DNA of 64,000 nt from Lineus longissimus (lineage: Eukaryota; Nemertea; Pilidiophora; Heteronemertea; Lineidae), in NCBI RefSeq assembly GCF_910592395.1, contig NC_088316.1:4342001-4406000 (forward strand), written 5' to 3'. Within the stretch, counting starts at the first letter, position 1. Every line of letters begins with the position of its first letter. A program made the translations under genes and the position numbers. Under the pieces are notes generated by a model. That model was not told where the DNA came from. It ran no database searches and worked only from the letters and a program-made list of their open reading frames with translations. Below, piece by piece: positions 36,430-48,186 of this stretch.

Positions 36430-36608
36430 GTTTAACAATCTCTGTCATGTTCTGACATTTTTCTCAATTTTTATTTTGGCCGATTACAAAATTTCCTTGA
36501 ATTTTTTCAAATATAATTTTTGTTCGCAATATTTATTTTGGCAAATCGAGGTTATTTGCAAAATCCGAAAAAACAAAACGCCCAGGAAAATTTACCTGTT
36601 TACAGTAT
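36430..36608. repeat. Family E, copy 2
   Basis: AT-rich arms with attttggccgattacaaaat and tttgcaaaatccgaaaaaac, ending acctgtttacagtat. The terminal tttacag mirrors the ctgtaaa that starts the copies at 49230 and 63604, consistent with a short terminal inverted repeat. Confidence 0.55.
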
Positions 36609-38442
36609 AGAGCTTGCAGAAGCTCTAGATGGGTACGAGACATCCAAACTCTGGTTCTGTCTATAATCCCCCTTTTGAATATCATACCAAAGCCAATCCC
36701 GCAGAAATTACGTCTCGTGCCGACTCAATCTCAGTTTTCGAAGGTAGAGATCTTCTCTTTACACTACCCTAACACCCAATTTCACAAGAAAAAAACATCG
36801 ATATTGCAAGCTATAAATACATCACACGGTTGATCGCAACGACAAAATCGACGAATATCTAACGCCAGGGAACCTTCACCATCAAAGGATTGTAAATGGG
36901 AAACTTATCGATTTTTAGAGGCGCATTTTTTTCATAATTTAATAGACGTCGGCGACTCTAGAGTATTTTCTCATTCAGGCAAACAAAGATTTTTGCCGAA
37001 ACATAGCGTTATATTAGTTGTTTGAGTTCGACGTGCATGGCAAAATTGCCCAAGGAGAATAAACGCCAGTGTCTTGAGTTTGTTTGCTCAGGTCACGCAT
37101 GGGTAGGTGTGAGGAAAGGATTCCACCTGTGTCATTGAGATCGCATTGCAACGCGATATATGGTGCTTTATTTCAATAATATGATGGTGACGAGTTATGA
37201 AAGGTAGATTGTTAATTAACTCGATTTGAAATCAATGAGTCTAGCAACTAATCCTGCCAAGAAAAGATAATTCAGGACAATCACATTCTGCTTTGTCAAG
37301 TTCTAACAAATTAATTAATATACCTGTATATTTTGCCATGATAGAAATCATAAAAACTTGAGCATTTGCTGAAATTGTTGCAAAATCACAGCAATAAAGA
37401 GTGGTTCACAGAGGCAAACTGTTAAGAACTCCGAAAATCAGGATCACCTGGCCATCTTGATAAAATATCCAGCATCGTGCAGCCCCACAAGGGAATACTA
37501 AATATGCTAAACTACAACACCCAGCAAATCAAAACAAAGTCTAATATCCTTCCGACGTTATCCTTCCATTGTTTTCCACATTAATTTCCACTCATTTACT
37601 CTAGCTCAAATCACCAGGATGATGTTTTTACAATTTAAAGAGTTCTTAATGATATCGCCCTGAGGGCTCGCCGGTAGCGCGCATCAAAGGAGTGCGACAC
37701 CCCGCTGTGTGGAATTCATGCCATTGTCAAGTCATAACACACGCCTGCCAAATCGCATCATGATTTTTCAACACAACACCAACAGCGAGAGATGTATTTA
37801 ATAACCATTTAGATGATCATGTCCCATGTGAGGCAATTGTCCTGGGAACAGTGGAGCGAATGTTAAATGTTCCCGGGTCCCGGATGGGGCGCCCGGGTGA
37901 AGATGAATGGCATGGGCTGTACATGCAGAACGGCTGCTGCAACGCATGTCTCATACTGCACTCATACGACCTTTTTCGTCTTTGTTTCACGAGTGAAAAT
38001 CATATCTGCTTCCTCTCTTCTCTGCCCGAGCATTTTAATAAGATGTCAATGGTCTTGAAAGCAGGGAGTTACAGTGGATTGAGAGTCCAACTTTTGACGA
38101 GAGCACCCATGCACAAAATGCACTTTTGTGGAAAATTTAAATGAAGGGGATAAAGACCATTTAATTCATCATGACATTATCTCGCAAAAGAGAGTATCCT
38201 CTTCTCAAGTCAGGTGTCCTTATCATAATTGATCTTTATGAAAAAAAAAAGTCGATATTAGATTCATGCTCCAATAATTAATCCATTGTCCACTTCTTAA
38301 GATTTTTTTATTAGAGCTGAGTGTAGCATCTCCCTGAAAAGATATGTCAGCACAATGTAGTAGTTAAAGCACTGCGCAAAGAGGGATTTAAATCACTCCA
38401 ACCAATGATTATAATCACTTTTACGAGGGACATAAATATCTA
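36609..38442. other. No recognisable gene; partly CpG-retaining
   Basis: 36700-37200 and 37640-37940 carry more CpG than their surroundings (for example ctcgccggtagcgcgc near 37668 and a gggcgcccggg word near 37887). Frames at 37851-38144 and 37867-38058 overlap each other in different phases without motifs. No gene can be supported. Confidence 0.35.
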
Positions 38443-38615
38443 TTGTCTGCAGGTAAATTCAATAATTGCTGGGTTTGAAATTGATTGCACATCACTGTGA
38501 TCACTGATCCTTTTTGCAGACACCTGCGATGACCACTGCAAAACAAGCGTTTTTTCCACATACGATAATGATCACAGTTCACAGCAATTTCGTTGGTTTG
38601 CGGGGCGCGTAAAAG
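38443..38615 (+). repeat. Family A, copy 2
   Basis: Runs from attgtctgcaggtaaattca through tgctgggtttgaaattgatt, gcagacacctgcgatgacca, ctgcaaaacaagcg and gataatgatcacag to gtttgcggggcgcgt. Every block is in the same order and orientation as in the copies at 31889 and 56160. Confidence 0.7.
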
Positions 38616-39065
38616 TTCTGAAAAAAAACATTCATCAGATTGACACATAATGCGACCATCTGTCTTTGAATGAAAATTTTGAAATTCTAGACAGGTTGGA
38701 TATAACAGTAATCTTTTGGATTATGCATGGTTCAGAAAAAGATACCAATTCCCAGTTCAGTTTCAACTTTCATTTCAGTATTTTTATCTTTGGATTAGTT
38801 GTGTTTTTTTAATGACACTCTGAAGAGGACACTCAAAGCTTTGCTATAGCTTAATTATGAGTCCTTTGTCTACGACGTTCATCTCACTGTTATTTTTTAT
38901 TCTTATCACAAAGATGCTATCAGGGCTGACTGAAATCTCTGGAAAGTTGGTGATATTAGCAACGATAAAGAGAGGCCCCCCCCCAAAAATCCGACAATTG
39001 GAATATTGCCACGAAATTTACCTTTGAACCCATAACAAAAACGAAATTCTGTGTTTTCCAATTTG

Positions 39066-39320
39066 ATGCCATGTGCTCACCTGTGGTCAATGACAGGAAG
39101 ATTGCCACTGTTATGGTTACAAACAATTTGACCTCAATGACCTTGGAAATTAGGTCAAGGTCAATCTTTCAACAACTAGGTTAAGCTTGATCTGCTTGAT
39201 AAATGACATTCATTCAAAGATCACACATTGAATGTTTCTTGAGATATTACCCACATATGACTTCATGACCTTGACCTATTAACACCATGAAAGTAGGTCA
39301 CATTGACCTGACTTTCTAAT
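39066..39320 (+). mobile_element. Family F, truncated copy (second subfamily)
   Basis: Begins gccatgtgctcacctgtgg, the characteristic left end, and continues with gatcacacattgaatg, gagatatt, gaccttgacctatta and gtaggtcacattgacctga. These inner blocks align with the reverse complement of 48187-48722 rather than with the 34.3- and 59.8-kb copies, so family F has at least two arm types. The hairpin/microsatellite end is missing. Confidence 0.6.
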
Positions 39321-39823
39321 CTCATTGCGTGCAGTGCTGATCAAACATCACTCAGAGCATATTCAATTGTATCACTATTTTGACATTTTAAAATCTTCTC
39401 GCAGGAAATTGGCTATAAAACTTTTGTGGTGTTAAAAGGTTTTTAACATAAATCATAGTTGTGGACATAACCATTGAATCTGACATTATTGAGTGATTCG
39501 TACATGTAATTAACAAATATGTGGACACTTGGATCTGAAATTGGATAAAAGGGTAATGACATGTAACATTACTTCCAAATTGTCGGAAACAAAGTGCATT
39601 TGGAGGGTGACAGTGGCAAAGGCAGGCCATTTGGGATATTTGTTCCCACTTGAAAACCGCATTAGATAGTAGATCTTTTTTAAAGCGCCGAAATTGATAC
39701 ATATGTCAGAGATGGCGTCTAGTTAAGGAGAGTTTGGCACAACTGGACTTTGGTATCAAAACCACGCATTCATTAGCAACCACAAGTTAGGTTAAGATTC
39801 TCCCCCATTCTCCTCGAGGTGTA

Positions 39824-39950
39824 GTGGTGGCATCATTCCTACCAGCCCAGGCTAGGGAGAAATTCCCTTTAGCTCATTTGGTAGAGTGATGGCCTTAAGC
39901 CAGAGGTCCCGGGTTCAATCTTGGCAAGGCCTTGGTGTTTTTGCTTTGTT
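39824..39950 (+). mobile_element. tRNA-derived SINE, unit 1
   Basis: A box A-like tagctcatttgg (39870-39881) and a box B-like ggttcaatctt (39912-39922), 42 bp apart, follow a gtggtggcatcattcct leader. The box order and spacing fit a tRNA-type Pol III promoter, but the sequence does not fold as an intact tRNA. Two related units follow within the 404-bp duplication. Confidence 0.65.
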
Positions 39951-40731
39951 ACATTTGGCGCCCAGCATGGTAAAAGGTTACTAATAATTTATTTTGAAGC
40001 TAGATGTGTCTTCAGATAATGAATTAACCCTTTGTATTTCGGTAGACCTGGTCTTGAGGACGTAACTTTCCCAGAAGGGGGAGGATCATGTGGTGGCATC
40101 ATTCCTTCTAGGCCAGGGGGAAATTCCCTTTAGTTCTGTAGGTAAAGTGATGGCCTTCTTCACCAGATGGGTTCAATCCCCGGCAGGGCCTTGGTGTTAT
40201 TCCTCTGTTACAGAGGCATTCGCTATTGCCTGGAATATATATTCCAAATCATGGGAAGTATGCAGCAAATGTTGCACAAAGGTGAATCGCTCCTGGTGAG
40301 ACTAGGCATGTGGTACTTCCTTGAATGGTAAGGCCTTGGTGTTTTTGCTTTGTTACATTTGGCGCCCAGCATGGTAAAAGGTTACTAATAATTTATTTTG
40401 AAGCTAGATGTGTCTTCAGATAATGAATTAACCCTTTGTATTTCGGTAGACCTGGTCTTGAGGACGTAACTTTCCCAGAAGGGGGAGGATCATGTGGTGG
40501 CATCATTCCTTCTAGGCCAGGGGGAAATTCCCTTTAGTTCTGTAGGTAAAGTGATGGCCTTCTTCACCAGATGGGTTCAATCCCCGGCAGGGCCTTGGTG
40601 TTATTCCTCTGTTACAGAGGCATTCGCTATTGCCTGGAATATATATTCCAAATCATGGGAAGTATGCAGCAAATGTTGCACAAAGGTGAATCGCTCCTGG
40701 TGAGACTAGGCATGTGGTACTTCCTTGAATG
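39926..40731 (+). repeat. Near-perfect tandem duplication, two 404-bp units
   Basis: 39926-40327 and 40330-40731 appear identical throughout the bases I compared, including a 69-codon frame translated identically at 40090-40299 and 40494-40703. Each unit contains a SINE head (box A at 40131 or 40535, box B ggttcaatccc at 40170-40180 or 40574-40584) and the word tggcgcccagcatgg. This is either a very recent duplication, a gene-conversion product or an assembly artefact. Confidence 0.9.
39956..39970 (+). other. Sequence resembling a retrotransposon primer-binding site
   Basis: TGGCGCCCAGCATGG follows ...tgttacatt and differs at about two positions from the tRNA-Lys-type primer-binding sites (TGGCGCCCAACGTGG) found just inside many LTRs. 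It is duplicated at 40360-40374. No LTR, gag or pol was seen, so this may be coincidence or a relic. Confidence 0.2.
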
Positions 40732-40789
40732 CAGGGAACAAGTGGTTGGGAGAAGGAGCCAGGGCAATAAAACAAAGATAAGAAGAAGT

Positions 40790-40875
40790 GGGGCAGTGGT
40801 ATCGCAGTGAAAGAGCGTCGGACTCCTGGTCAAGAGGTTGTGGGATTGACTCCTTGCCAAGTCACTTCTTGGTTC
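40790..40875 (+). mobile_element. tRNA-derived SINE (different family)
   Basis: gtggtatcgcagtgaaagag followed about 40 bp later by gggattgactcctt resembles degenerate box A and box B sequences. It lies directly downstream of the 404-bp duplication. Confidence 0.5.
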
Positions 40876-41744
40876 CCCTACTTGTTGAGTATACTAATCA
40901 GAACTGGACTTATATTGGTGAAACTAGAGTAGGCAATTCCACTCGCTACATTAGATCGCCTCACATCAATTTTGACACCACCTTCCCATAATTTCCCAGT
41001 ATAAGTCAATTCTGATTGGACATCAACAATTTCTGAAAGGTTTATTAATCCCGGCGGTAAAAGATTGGCACTTTCTCTTATCATTGTGCAACACAATTCG
41101 AGGTCACGACGATGTGCACCCGAGGATTTATCCTCCGATACGTGCGAGACTTCACGCATTGATTGAGATTCAGATTTATTGGCAGGCCCGCTCGTTATCT
41201 AATTATCTGCGTTTGTTTCCAATGGGCTGGTTAGAGACGCGTTCGTGGACAAGTCGATGATGTACGCTGAGGATTTGTGGTTTATGTGATTGCGGACGGA
41301 CACAATGTATGGATCGATACTATGTCGTGTTATGCTTGGCTGGGTAGTCGGATCTCTGAAGGATCCATCAAATCACTCAGCTCCAAATCACATCAGGTGC
41401 GCACCTATGCTGCCGGGTTGATGTTTCCCAAGTTCAATGTTCCCCTAATATACTGACTGAGGGTTCTATAGTTCCCCAGGTCTTATATTCCCCCGGTTCC
41501 AGGTTCCCCGTGTCTGATGTTCTCAAAGGTTTGCTTCATTTTGCAAACTTTTTATGCATTGATTATTCGGGGACACGAATGTGGTGGGAAGACACACTGA
41601 CCATGACAGTTCCCCCATTCCAAACTTCAACCAAATCTCTCAATCCTGCTTCTAATCCTAACCCTGACCATTTACCTATAACTCATACTTGATATAGATT
41701 AGCCTCTATCTGTAACATCAATCATCCCACGATTTCTGCGATTT

Positions 41745-41945
41745 AGATCTCATGCAACAATAATTGCCTGTTTGCAGTGTATATGATAGATACCTCCAAC
41801 AAGAATCGGTGATTGTAGCAGCCAGCAATCGATATCGACCAGCGATTACCGGTGTTTCCGGCAGACGAGACATCCTTTTTTGCATGTAGCAGGAATTATC
41901 ATTGCAGATCACAGCAATATAAATCACTTGTTTGCACAGTACTTA
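41745..41945. repeat. Family A, copy 3 (rearranged)
   Basis: The first half, catgcaacaataattgcctg to caacaagaatcgg, matches the family in reverse. The second half, ttatcattgcagatcacagc to aaatcacttgtttgcac, matches it forward. The family is internally palindromic, so this may be a dimer or an inversion; strand cannot be assigned. Confidence 0.5.
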
Positions 41946-42519
41946 GATACACCTCAGCCCATTACAGTTATAATATACAAACCACACAGTATGTTCACCA
42001 GTCCACCACACTTATTAGAAAAGACTTGAGTAATATTGTCCGGATTACAGCCAGAGAAAAACATCGAACAATGAATCAAAGAGGTACCCAACAAGGTGAA
42101 GCAATCTTATAATGCGAGTGTGCATTTTCAAGACAGCTGGCTGGTGATAAAAATCACAACTCAAGATTGACAAGAACGTAGCCTGGGGGTAGGACTACCA
42201 CAAGACACTCGCCGAGGTGTTTGCGCCACGTTTAGACGGCTTTTGTTTAACCATGCGACATCTGTGTTATCATTGCGCACTTGTGATCTGATCGATATGA
42301 AGAGACAGATATTATGATCCAGTTTCTGATAGTTGATGCCATCATGAATGTTTTAATTATAACCTCAGGCAAGACACTAAACGCTGAATAATGATACCAT
42401 TGACAGAAGCAGACCAATACCATGATATGGTGAGAGATGTGGTTATGACATCTTGCTGAAGCATCTTGAGAAAGACTGGGAGTGAAGAGCTCAGGGAGTG
42501 GAATCATGGCAATTCCTTA
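41946..42519. other. No recognisable gene
   Basis: Short frames without motifs. Confidence 0.4.
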
Positions 42520-42705
42520 AAGGCAGCAGCAGAGATGGAAGATAAACTTACACAAGGGTCTCTCCCATATCACAGTACGTCCAAACTATCCACACATGTG
42601 CGAGGAATATATTTAGTGTTGAATCTAACATAACTCAGTGCCCAAGTAACCTGAAGATGGCCAATTTAACCCCCTACTCCTGCCTCTAGTCTCCCGTTAA
42701 TTCTG
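42520..42705 (+). repeat. Family C, copy 2
   Basis: Same ordered blocks as 35870-36085: ggcagcagcaga, gggtctctcccatatcacag, gaggaatatatttagtgttg, ctgaagatggccaattt and tactcctgcctctagtctcc. It lacks about 25 bp present in copy 1. Confidence 0.7.
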
Positions 42706-43199
42706 GTGCAAAAACTCAAAGCAGAGGTTTGACAGTAGGACCCCTTCCTACCATTGTCAACAAACCTTTTGCGGACAACTCTGAATCAATCTACTCTAGT
42801 AGCAGCGATTGATGAAGAATTAATGCACTTTTACACATTTATACCAGACTACCGTCCTGACATTTATAGTCGATTATAGTCAGCAGACGTCCCTGACAAC
42901 ATCCCTGTTTACACCTGCTAAATACATCCCATAATCGGCCTAGCAATCGTTTACCTCGGGTCCTAATGAATTCCGCTCGGTAATGTGGTCCGCAAATTGT
43001 CCATTAATTTCATGACATTTGCACCATTAGCATATTACAGGCCACTTGTGCTTGTATTCACACCTTCCTAAAGTGGAGAGTGGTTCGATCGGTGCATGCA
43101 GCGAGGCACCTCCTGGCTCATGAAAAGCACGATTATATTTTGTCAAGAGTGTATTGACAAATGAAGTGAAACTCGACAATACGTTAACACCTTCCTTGA
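42706..43199. other. Unique block, no gene
   Basis: 42890-43040 has an unusual run of candidate sites (tgtttac, cattaattt, atttgcacc, attagcat) and retained CpG, with no frame. It could be regulatory; this is weak. Confidence 0.25.
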
Positions 43200-43325
43200 T
43201 AGCTGCAGCGTAAACTGCCAAATTTGGCGCCTCTTTATTTTCTGATTATTTTCAAAAATTTCAGTTATTTGCAAAATCTGCAATAATGAAATGCCTGCAA
43301 CAATTGCGCAATGTACAGTATGTAC
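43200..43325. repeat. Family E, copy 3
   Basis: ctgccaaatttggcgcctct, ttcagttatttgcaaaatct and a tgtacagtatgt end share vocabulary with the other family E copies. Confidence 0.45.
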
Positions 43326-43877
43326 AATAAACTCTCCTCACAATTTTCTCTTTAGCTGAAGATGCAACCCGAGGGGTTAATGCAAGTCAATAACAAAAGT
43401 CAATATTCCACCAGGTTTATGTCAGGCTGAAATGCTGAATGCACAACTGGACTCCCGTATTGTTCTATCAACATTATTATTGACCGAGGAATATAATAGA
43501 ATAGATATCCTATTTCACATTAGTAAACTTGTCAGGTTTGATATGAGAGAAAGATCAGGGCAGGAACAAAAGTACAATGGGATATACTAAAAGCTTTGGT
43601 ATTTTAATCAAACTGTCGTTTTTCTACAGCACAATGTTGCATAAACTGGTCAGATCAACCTGAAACATGCTCAGATCAACTGGATCTATCGGATCAACTG
43701 GAGATTGTGCAGTTGCACGCAACTTGTGAGGTTGCATTTGGTGGGGAACTTTGCCAAATATTTGAAAGACAGGGACATTTTCAGCTCTGGTTATTTACAC
43801 CTCAAATACCAGCCACTGATTTGAACCAACACCTTGGTTTCTCGTCCCTTGGACAAAACCTGGGATTGGCGGGGTAA

Positions 43878-44050
43878 TTGAATTTGAAAATTTCAAATTG
43901 CGTAAATATGTACTGGATATAATTTCATCAGTGCTGTTCTGTAGACAGATATATATATATTTATATCATAAAGACAAAGTTTCAGCAAATTCGTATGCAC
44001 GATAACCTCACTATGGCATTGTGTATAAATGCATTTCTTTTTTCCTTGAC
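43878..44050 (-). repeat. Family B, copy 5
   Basis: aattgaatttgaaaatttca, taaatatgtactggatat, agtttcagcaaattcgtatg, cacgataacctcactatggc and attgtgtataaatgcattt follow in the same order as in the copy at 16975-17180. Confidence 0.7.
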
Positions 44051-44839
44051 CACCATTAATTTGAAGCGGCGCACATTTTAACATCTGGAGCATGAAGATG
44101 AAGAGTCGAGGTCTGGTCAATTGAACCTGTCAGACACTTCCGCCAGACTTAATGTTTAACCTAATGACCAGATATAATGATCTATTTGAAAGTGTGAACA
44201 ACCCTGATCAGTAATTTTATTCTTTTAACAACTGGCAGCTACCCTTGGACAATGGCTACAATTGCTCGTCACACACAATTGACTCAAAGATTGCCAAGTA
44301 ACTGACTCCAAGATAGCCATAATTGACTCATAATTGACTCAAAGATAGCTTCATATCTTAGGTACCGGTTATATTTAACTCAAATTTGCTTGTAACTTTC
44401 ACGGCTCACGCCTCCAGACAGAAGCCAAGACTGTACCCCACTGAGCACACATTGACTTGACGCCGCGTCAAATCAAGTGTCCAGTAATTGGAAAATAGCA
44501 AAACCTCGCCATCAGAAACACGAACTGTCCATTCAAAGCTAATCTGGATATTCTAATCCACCGATTCCACCATCTCACCATGTGACAGACATCCTCGTTA
44601 GCGGCAGAAATGTGACGCCATGGCATTTCAGATCATGTGATGCCGGGTCTATTTGGTACCTTATCATCGAGTTACGCTCACATGCGAGCTAGAGAGACCA
44701 GATGGCGATGGGTATGAAGAAATTATACGAAATTCCCTCTTGGCGACTCTTATTGACAAGTATGTTAGATCGCGTGAGCAAGACATGAGACAAAATTGAT
44801 ATCGACAGGCGAATTGGAATAAAACTGATACGAAATTTG
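44051..44839. other. No gene; short attgactcaaag repeats near 44270-44350
   Basis: attgactcaaagat recurs three times with a gatagcc/gatagct spacer. The rest is unremarkable. Confidence 0.45.
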
Positions 44840-45070
44840 ACGGTATTGGGACTAAAAGCTATATTTTGGGTTCTGCTGTAACTCAATAATGGGTTATATA
44901 TTGATGTGATGATGGGGGCTGATGAATGGATTTACCGTATGGGTGGTTATCCTGCTGGGTGCCCAGGGGCAGGGAGATAATTGGTATTGGCAAATTTCTC
45001 AGGGATATAGGGACTAAAAGCTGAATTAGATAGATACTGATGTTACTGGGATGAGGTGATGGGTTATGCT
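44840..45070. repeat. Weak tandem duplication, 162-bp period
   Basis: gggactaaaagct at 44848 and 45010, each followed within 45 bp by atgggttatN. The remainder is poorly conserved. Confidence 0.4.
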
Positions 45071-45939
45071 TATTTCCCACTGATACCAATGTCGTATTTA
45101 ACTTTTTGGTCCTTAGAAGCAGTAGGCAGTTGGTGGGGGAGGTCAGAAAACAAGTTTTTATTCCTAAATCTTGTCTTGTCAAAATCCTTATCTTTCGGAG
45201 ACTCTGGGGACAGTTCCCCTCCCCAACTCAATATGGCACGGCAGACATACGTGCACTGTGTTCTGTAAGGACTTTGAAAGAATGCCCAAAATTTTCCAAA
45301 AATACATGAAAATATGCATTTTGAGCAAATAGAAAAGAGATACGGCTCTAAAGTAACCTCACCTCTCATTAGAGTTGAACTGTGACCTTTTAAGGGCTTA
45401 AAAGCCCCTTGTTGACTCAAAGTTGTTTGGACACACTGTTTGCAACTGTATGAAACAACTCTACTCTATAAGCATCCTTCAATACTTTCAACAACAAATG
45501 TCAAAAGTTGGGAGTACTTCACCACTTGTCAGAAATTCAATGGACAGGCTACTTGACGCACACTTCAAGACTCAGCTCAAAACTCCCCCTGAAAAGTTAT
45601 CTGATACTTGATACAGTGCTTAATAGTGGTAAAAGGAAAAGTTCTTTGCCTTTTGAGTTGAATTTTAAACATTGTATGAAAGACATCACATAACAAAAGC
45701 AATACAAAAATTTTACCCAGAAGAATTTGTTTTCCCCTACCATGTTCAGTATCCCATTTCAGAACAAGTCAAGAATGATCAGGGCCAAGTGAAGTGAATT
45801 GCCCAAGGTACAATGCTGAGAGAAAATGGTGAGGTGAAGTGAGTTGTCTAAGGATGCTCACCAGCTACATGACTTGTCAATCGATACATGACACAATATT
45901 GTTCCCTTCCTTTTTGGACATGAAGCGTACTCCAACCTC
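45071..45939. other. No recognisable gene; SINE-core-like fragment near 45785
   Basis: aattgcccaaggtacaatg resembles the cttgctcaaggg block of the SINE at 11640, but no tRNA head was found. Frames at 45070-45420 and nearby lack motifs. Confidence 0.35.
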
Positions 45940-46130
45940 TATTTTTTTCTAGGCGTGGACCCAGGGAATGGGACACGAGGCATGCATCACACCTCAGCTG
46001 AGAATCTTTTTTGAAACTGATCATGAATTCTGAAAAGTTAATGAAAAACACCTCGACAGCCCCTCCACTGAGCCCCTTCATTTTCAGACAACTGGATCCC
46101 CCCCTCCCTGTTTTCCATTTCAGATTACTT
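45940..46130. repeat. Family G copy, C-rich arm
   Basis: Contains gcgtggacccagggaatggg, gaaactgatcatgaattctg, cagcccctcc and a gatcccccccctcc end. The order matches the interior and C-rich arm of 21919-22035 and 5690-5927. Confidence 0.5.
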
Positions 46131-46388
46131 GCCATGTAGTTGCTTTAGCGCCTGTAAATTTCACGAGGTCGAAATTGCTGTTCTATATCCATTCTTTTGT
46201 GATGAACGATCTTCAGAATAAAACCTGATTGCAGATGCTCCCTTTATGGCTTTTGCGGGAATAAAGATGTTCAGTTCGTGTGATATTAGAAATATACTGG
46301 TACTGTACATGTAGGCGATTCGGAAATAGCCTGTTTTATTACAATTCTATCTCAAGGTATCTTGCCATTTTAAGTCAGTCTACAGAAT

Positions 46389-46455
46389 GGTTTACACGGG
46401 ACCAAACCGATTAAAAACGATCCAGAATGGTCTCGATTGGTCTGCCGTGTAAATG
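46389..46455. mobile_element. 67-bp palindromic fragment with GTTTACACGG ends
   Basis: ggtttacacgg (46389-46399) and ccgtgtaaatg (46445-46455) are inverted with 9 of 11 matches. Similar GTTTACAY ends bound the 144-bp element at 7024-7167. Probably a very small MITE or an internal-deletion derivative. Confidence 0.45.
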
Positions 46456-48186
46456 TGCATGAATGCATTTGAGAAAATCCCCCCCTTGCTTGCACAAAAA
46501 CGCCTCTGCTTATTTATGGTCCAATTTTAAAAATTCATAGATCCACAGAAAGCCACGAAAGAGAGATGTCCATTCCAGCATTCATATTTATCATTTCATC
46601 GTTGGAGAAAGTCTGAAATCTGCCAAATATCAGAAATTTGACATCCCCTTCGGTCATTTGACAAAAAAGAGACCTTAATGGTAGAGCAAAAATCTCTTAA
46701 ATAAATAATGATTTTTTTATAGGAAAACACCAAGATTACAAAGACAAAACAATGACCTAATATAATATTAATAAAAAATGTACGTGTCTCATTAAAGATC
46801 TCAAGAATTACACAAAAGACACGTAAAAATAATAACGAGACAGACAATAAAACAGCCTGAGGGATATTTAGCTCCACAGCCAATATGTCATGGTACCCGC
46901 GACATCACAGCGTTAGTCTCTCATCATATAAATGTAGCAACGCGGGGCGTATCATTAACTTATATACTGTTGTCATCTGGTCATGAGACAATATACCATG
47001 TTGCACGTGACACCATGGATTTTTTCTCGGGATGTTTTTGTGCAACATTGTCTATGCTGGAGGAAGTGTCTGTTGAGCAGTTAAATATATAAGAACAAAG
47101 GCATATCCACTGCTGCTGACATCCTGTTTTTTTTTCAATTTGAGAAATATGCATTTGAAAACACACTATTAAAGAGAAATGGATGAGAAATTTTACACGT
47201 TATCAAGCACGAAGGAGGTGGTTGGTCCAATCAACTTACAATTTTGTAGACGGTTCTTTCTATGACCAACATCCTCGTACCCCTAACTCAAAATGGCAGA
47301 TATGGCGTTTGTCTGTTTTTGCATGTGAACCCTTCAAATGTTGTCCTAAGAACTGCCCTTAGATTGGACAAAGGAAATATTTCAAAGGAGAAAAAAAACC
47401 CCCATAAATTTGAAATGCCACATCCCTGGAATCACCAACATACATGTATGAAAATAGATTTCACATGCAGGCTGTTTCATGCAGTTCTGAATCCTTTCTA
47501 AATGACTGTCAAAGTAATCAAAATCAATATTTAGATTACTTGAAAAGTGTGCATTCCTCAAACTCCAGTCAAAACCTTCCTCTTAGCTCAGACTGTAACA
47601 TAAAAGCTTGGCCTTCTGCAAAGTTTGCATCTTTACAAACCCAGATCTAACCAGCATTGAAACCAAAGCCATCAAAAGCTTTGTAATGGCTCAGACCTGT
47701 GTAACAGAAAGTGCCTGTTTTTTTCCGCTCAGAAAGTCGATGACTTTTCCTGTTTGTGGAATGTCTGCTAATGCATTTCCGTGGTTTGACAGAGTCGTGT
47801 CAATGACGTAGTGTAGGTTTCAAACATGAGTGCAGGGGAATTTTTCCAATAACGACTACAACAAAATCTTTGCCTGGGAGTCAAAACCACACGAAACTTG
47901 TATCTAAAAGTAAGTGCAGCAAATAACAGCAGACTCTCCATTGAATAGAAAAACAACGATTTTAATAAAACCCCTTTGAGCGGGATTTTCAATTCTTCAT
48001 CTCTCAGCAACATGAGAGACTAGATATAACAATGCACCTCGAAGGAGGTACCGTTCATTCTACATCAGATAGGAATGTCAGAGTAGTGTCCGGATTTAAA
48101 AAATCTTTTTTGACACTTGCGATTTAACATCATAGTGAGGTATGAGGGAACAATGGTGCCTGGGATGGCAACAGAATGACATTTTT
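46456..48186. other. No recognisable gene
   Basis: AT-rich with many short frames (maximum about 95 codons) on both strands. Nothing conserved was recognised. Confidence 0.4.

Noticed and set aside
40090-40703. Two identical 69-codon frames suggesting a duplicated gene
   Set aside because: They are copies within a 404-bp tandem duplication carrying a SINE; identity is at DNA level throughout, including non-coding parts.
45677-45686. miR-71-like start tgaaagacat
   Set aside because: Only the first ten bases match and no hairpin is visible.
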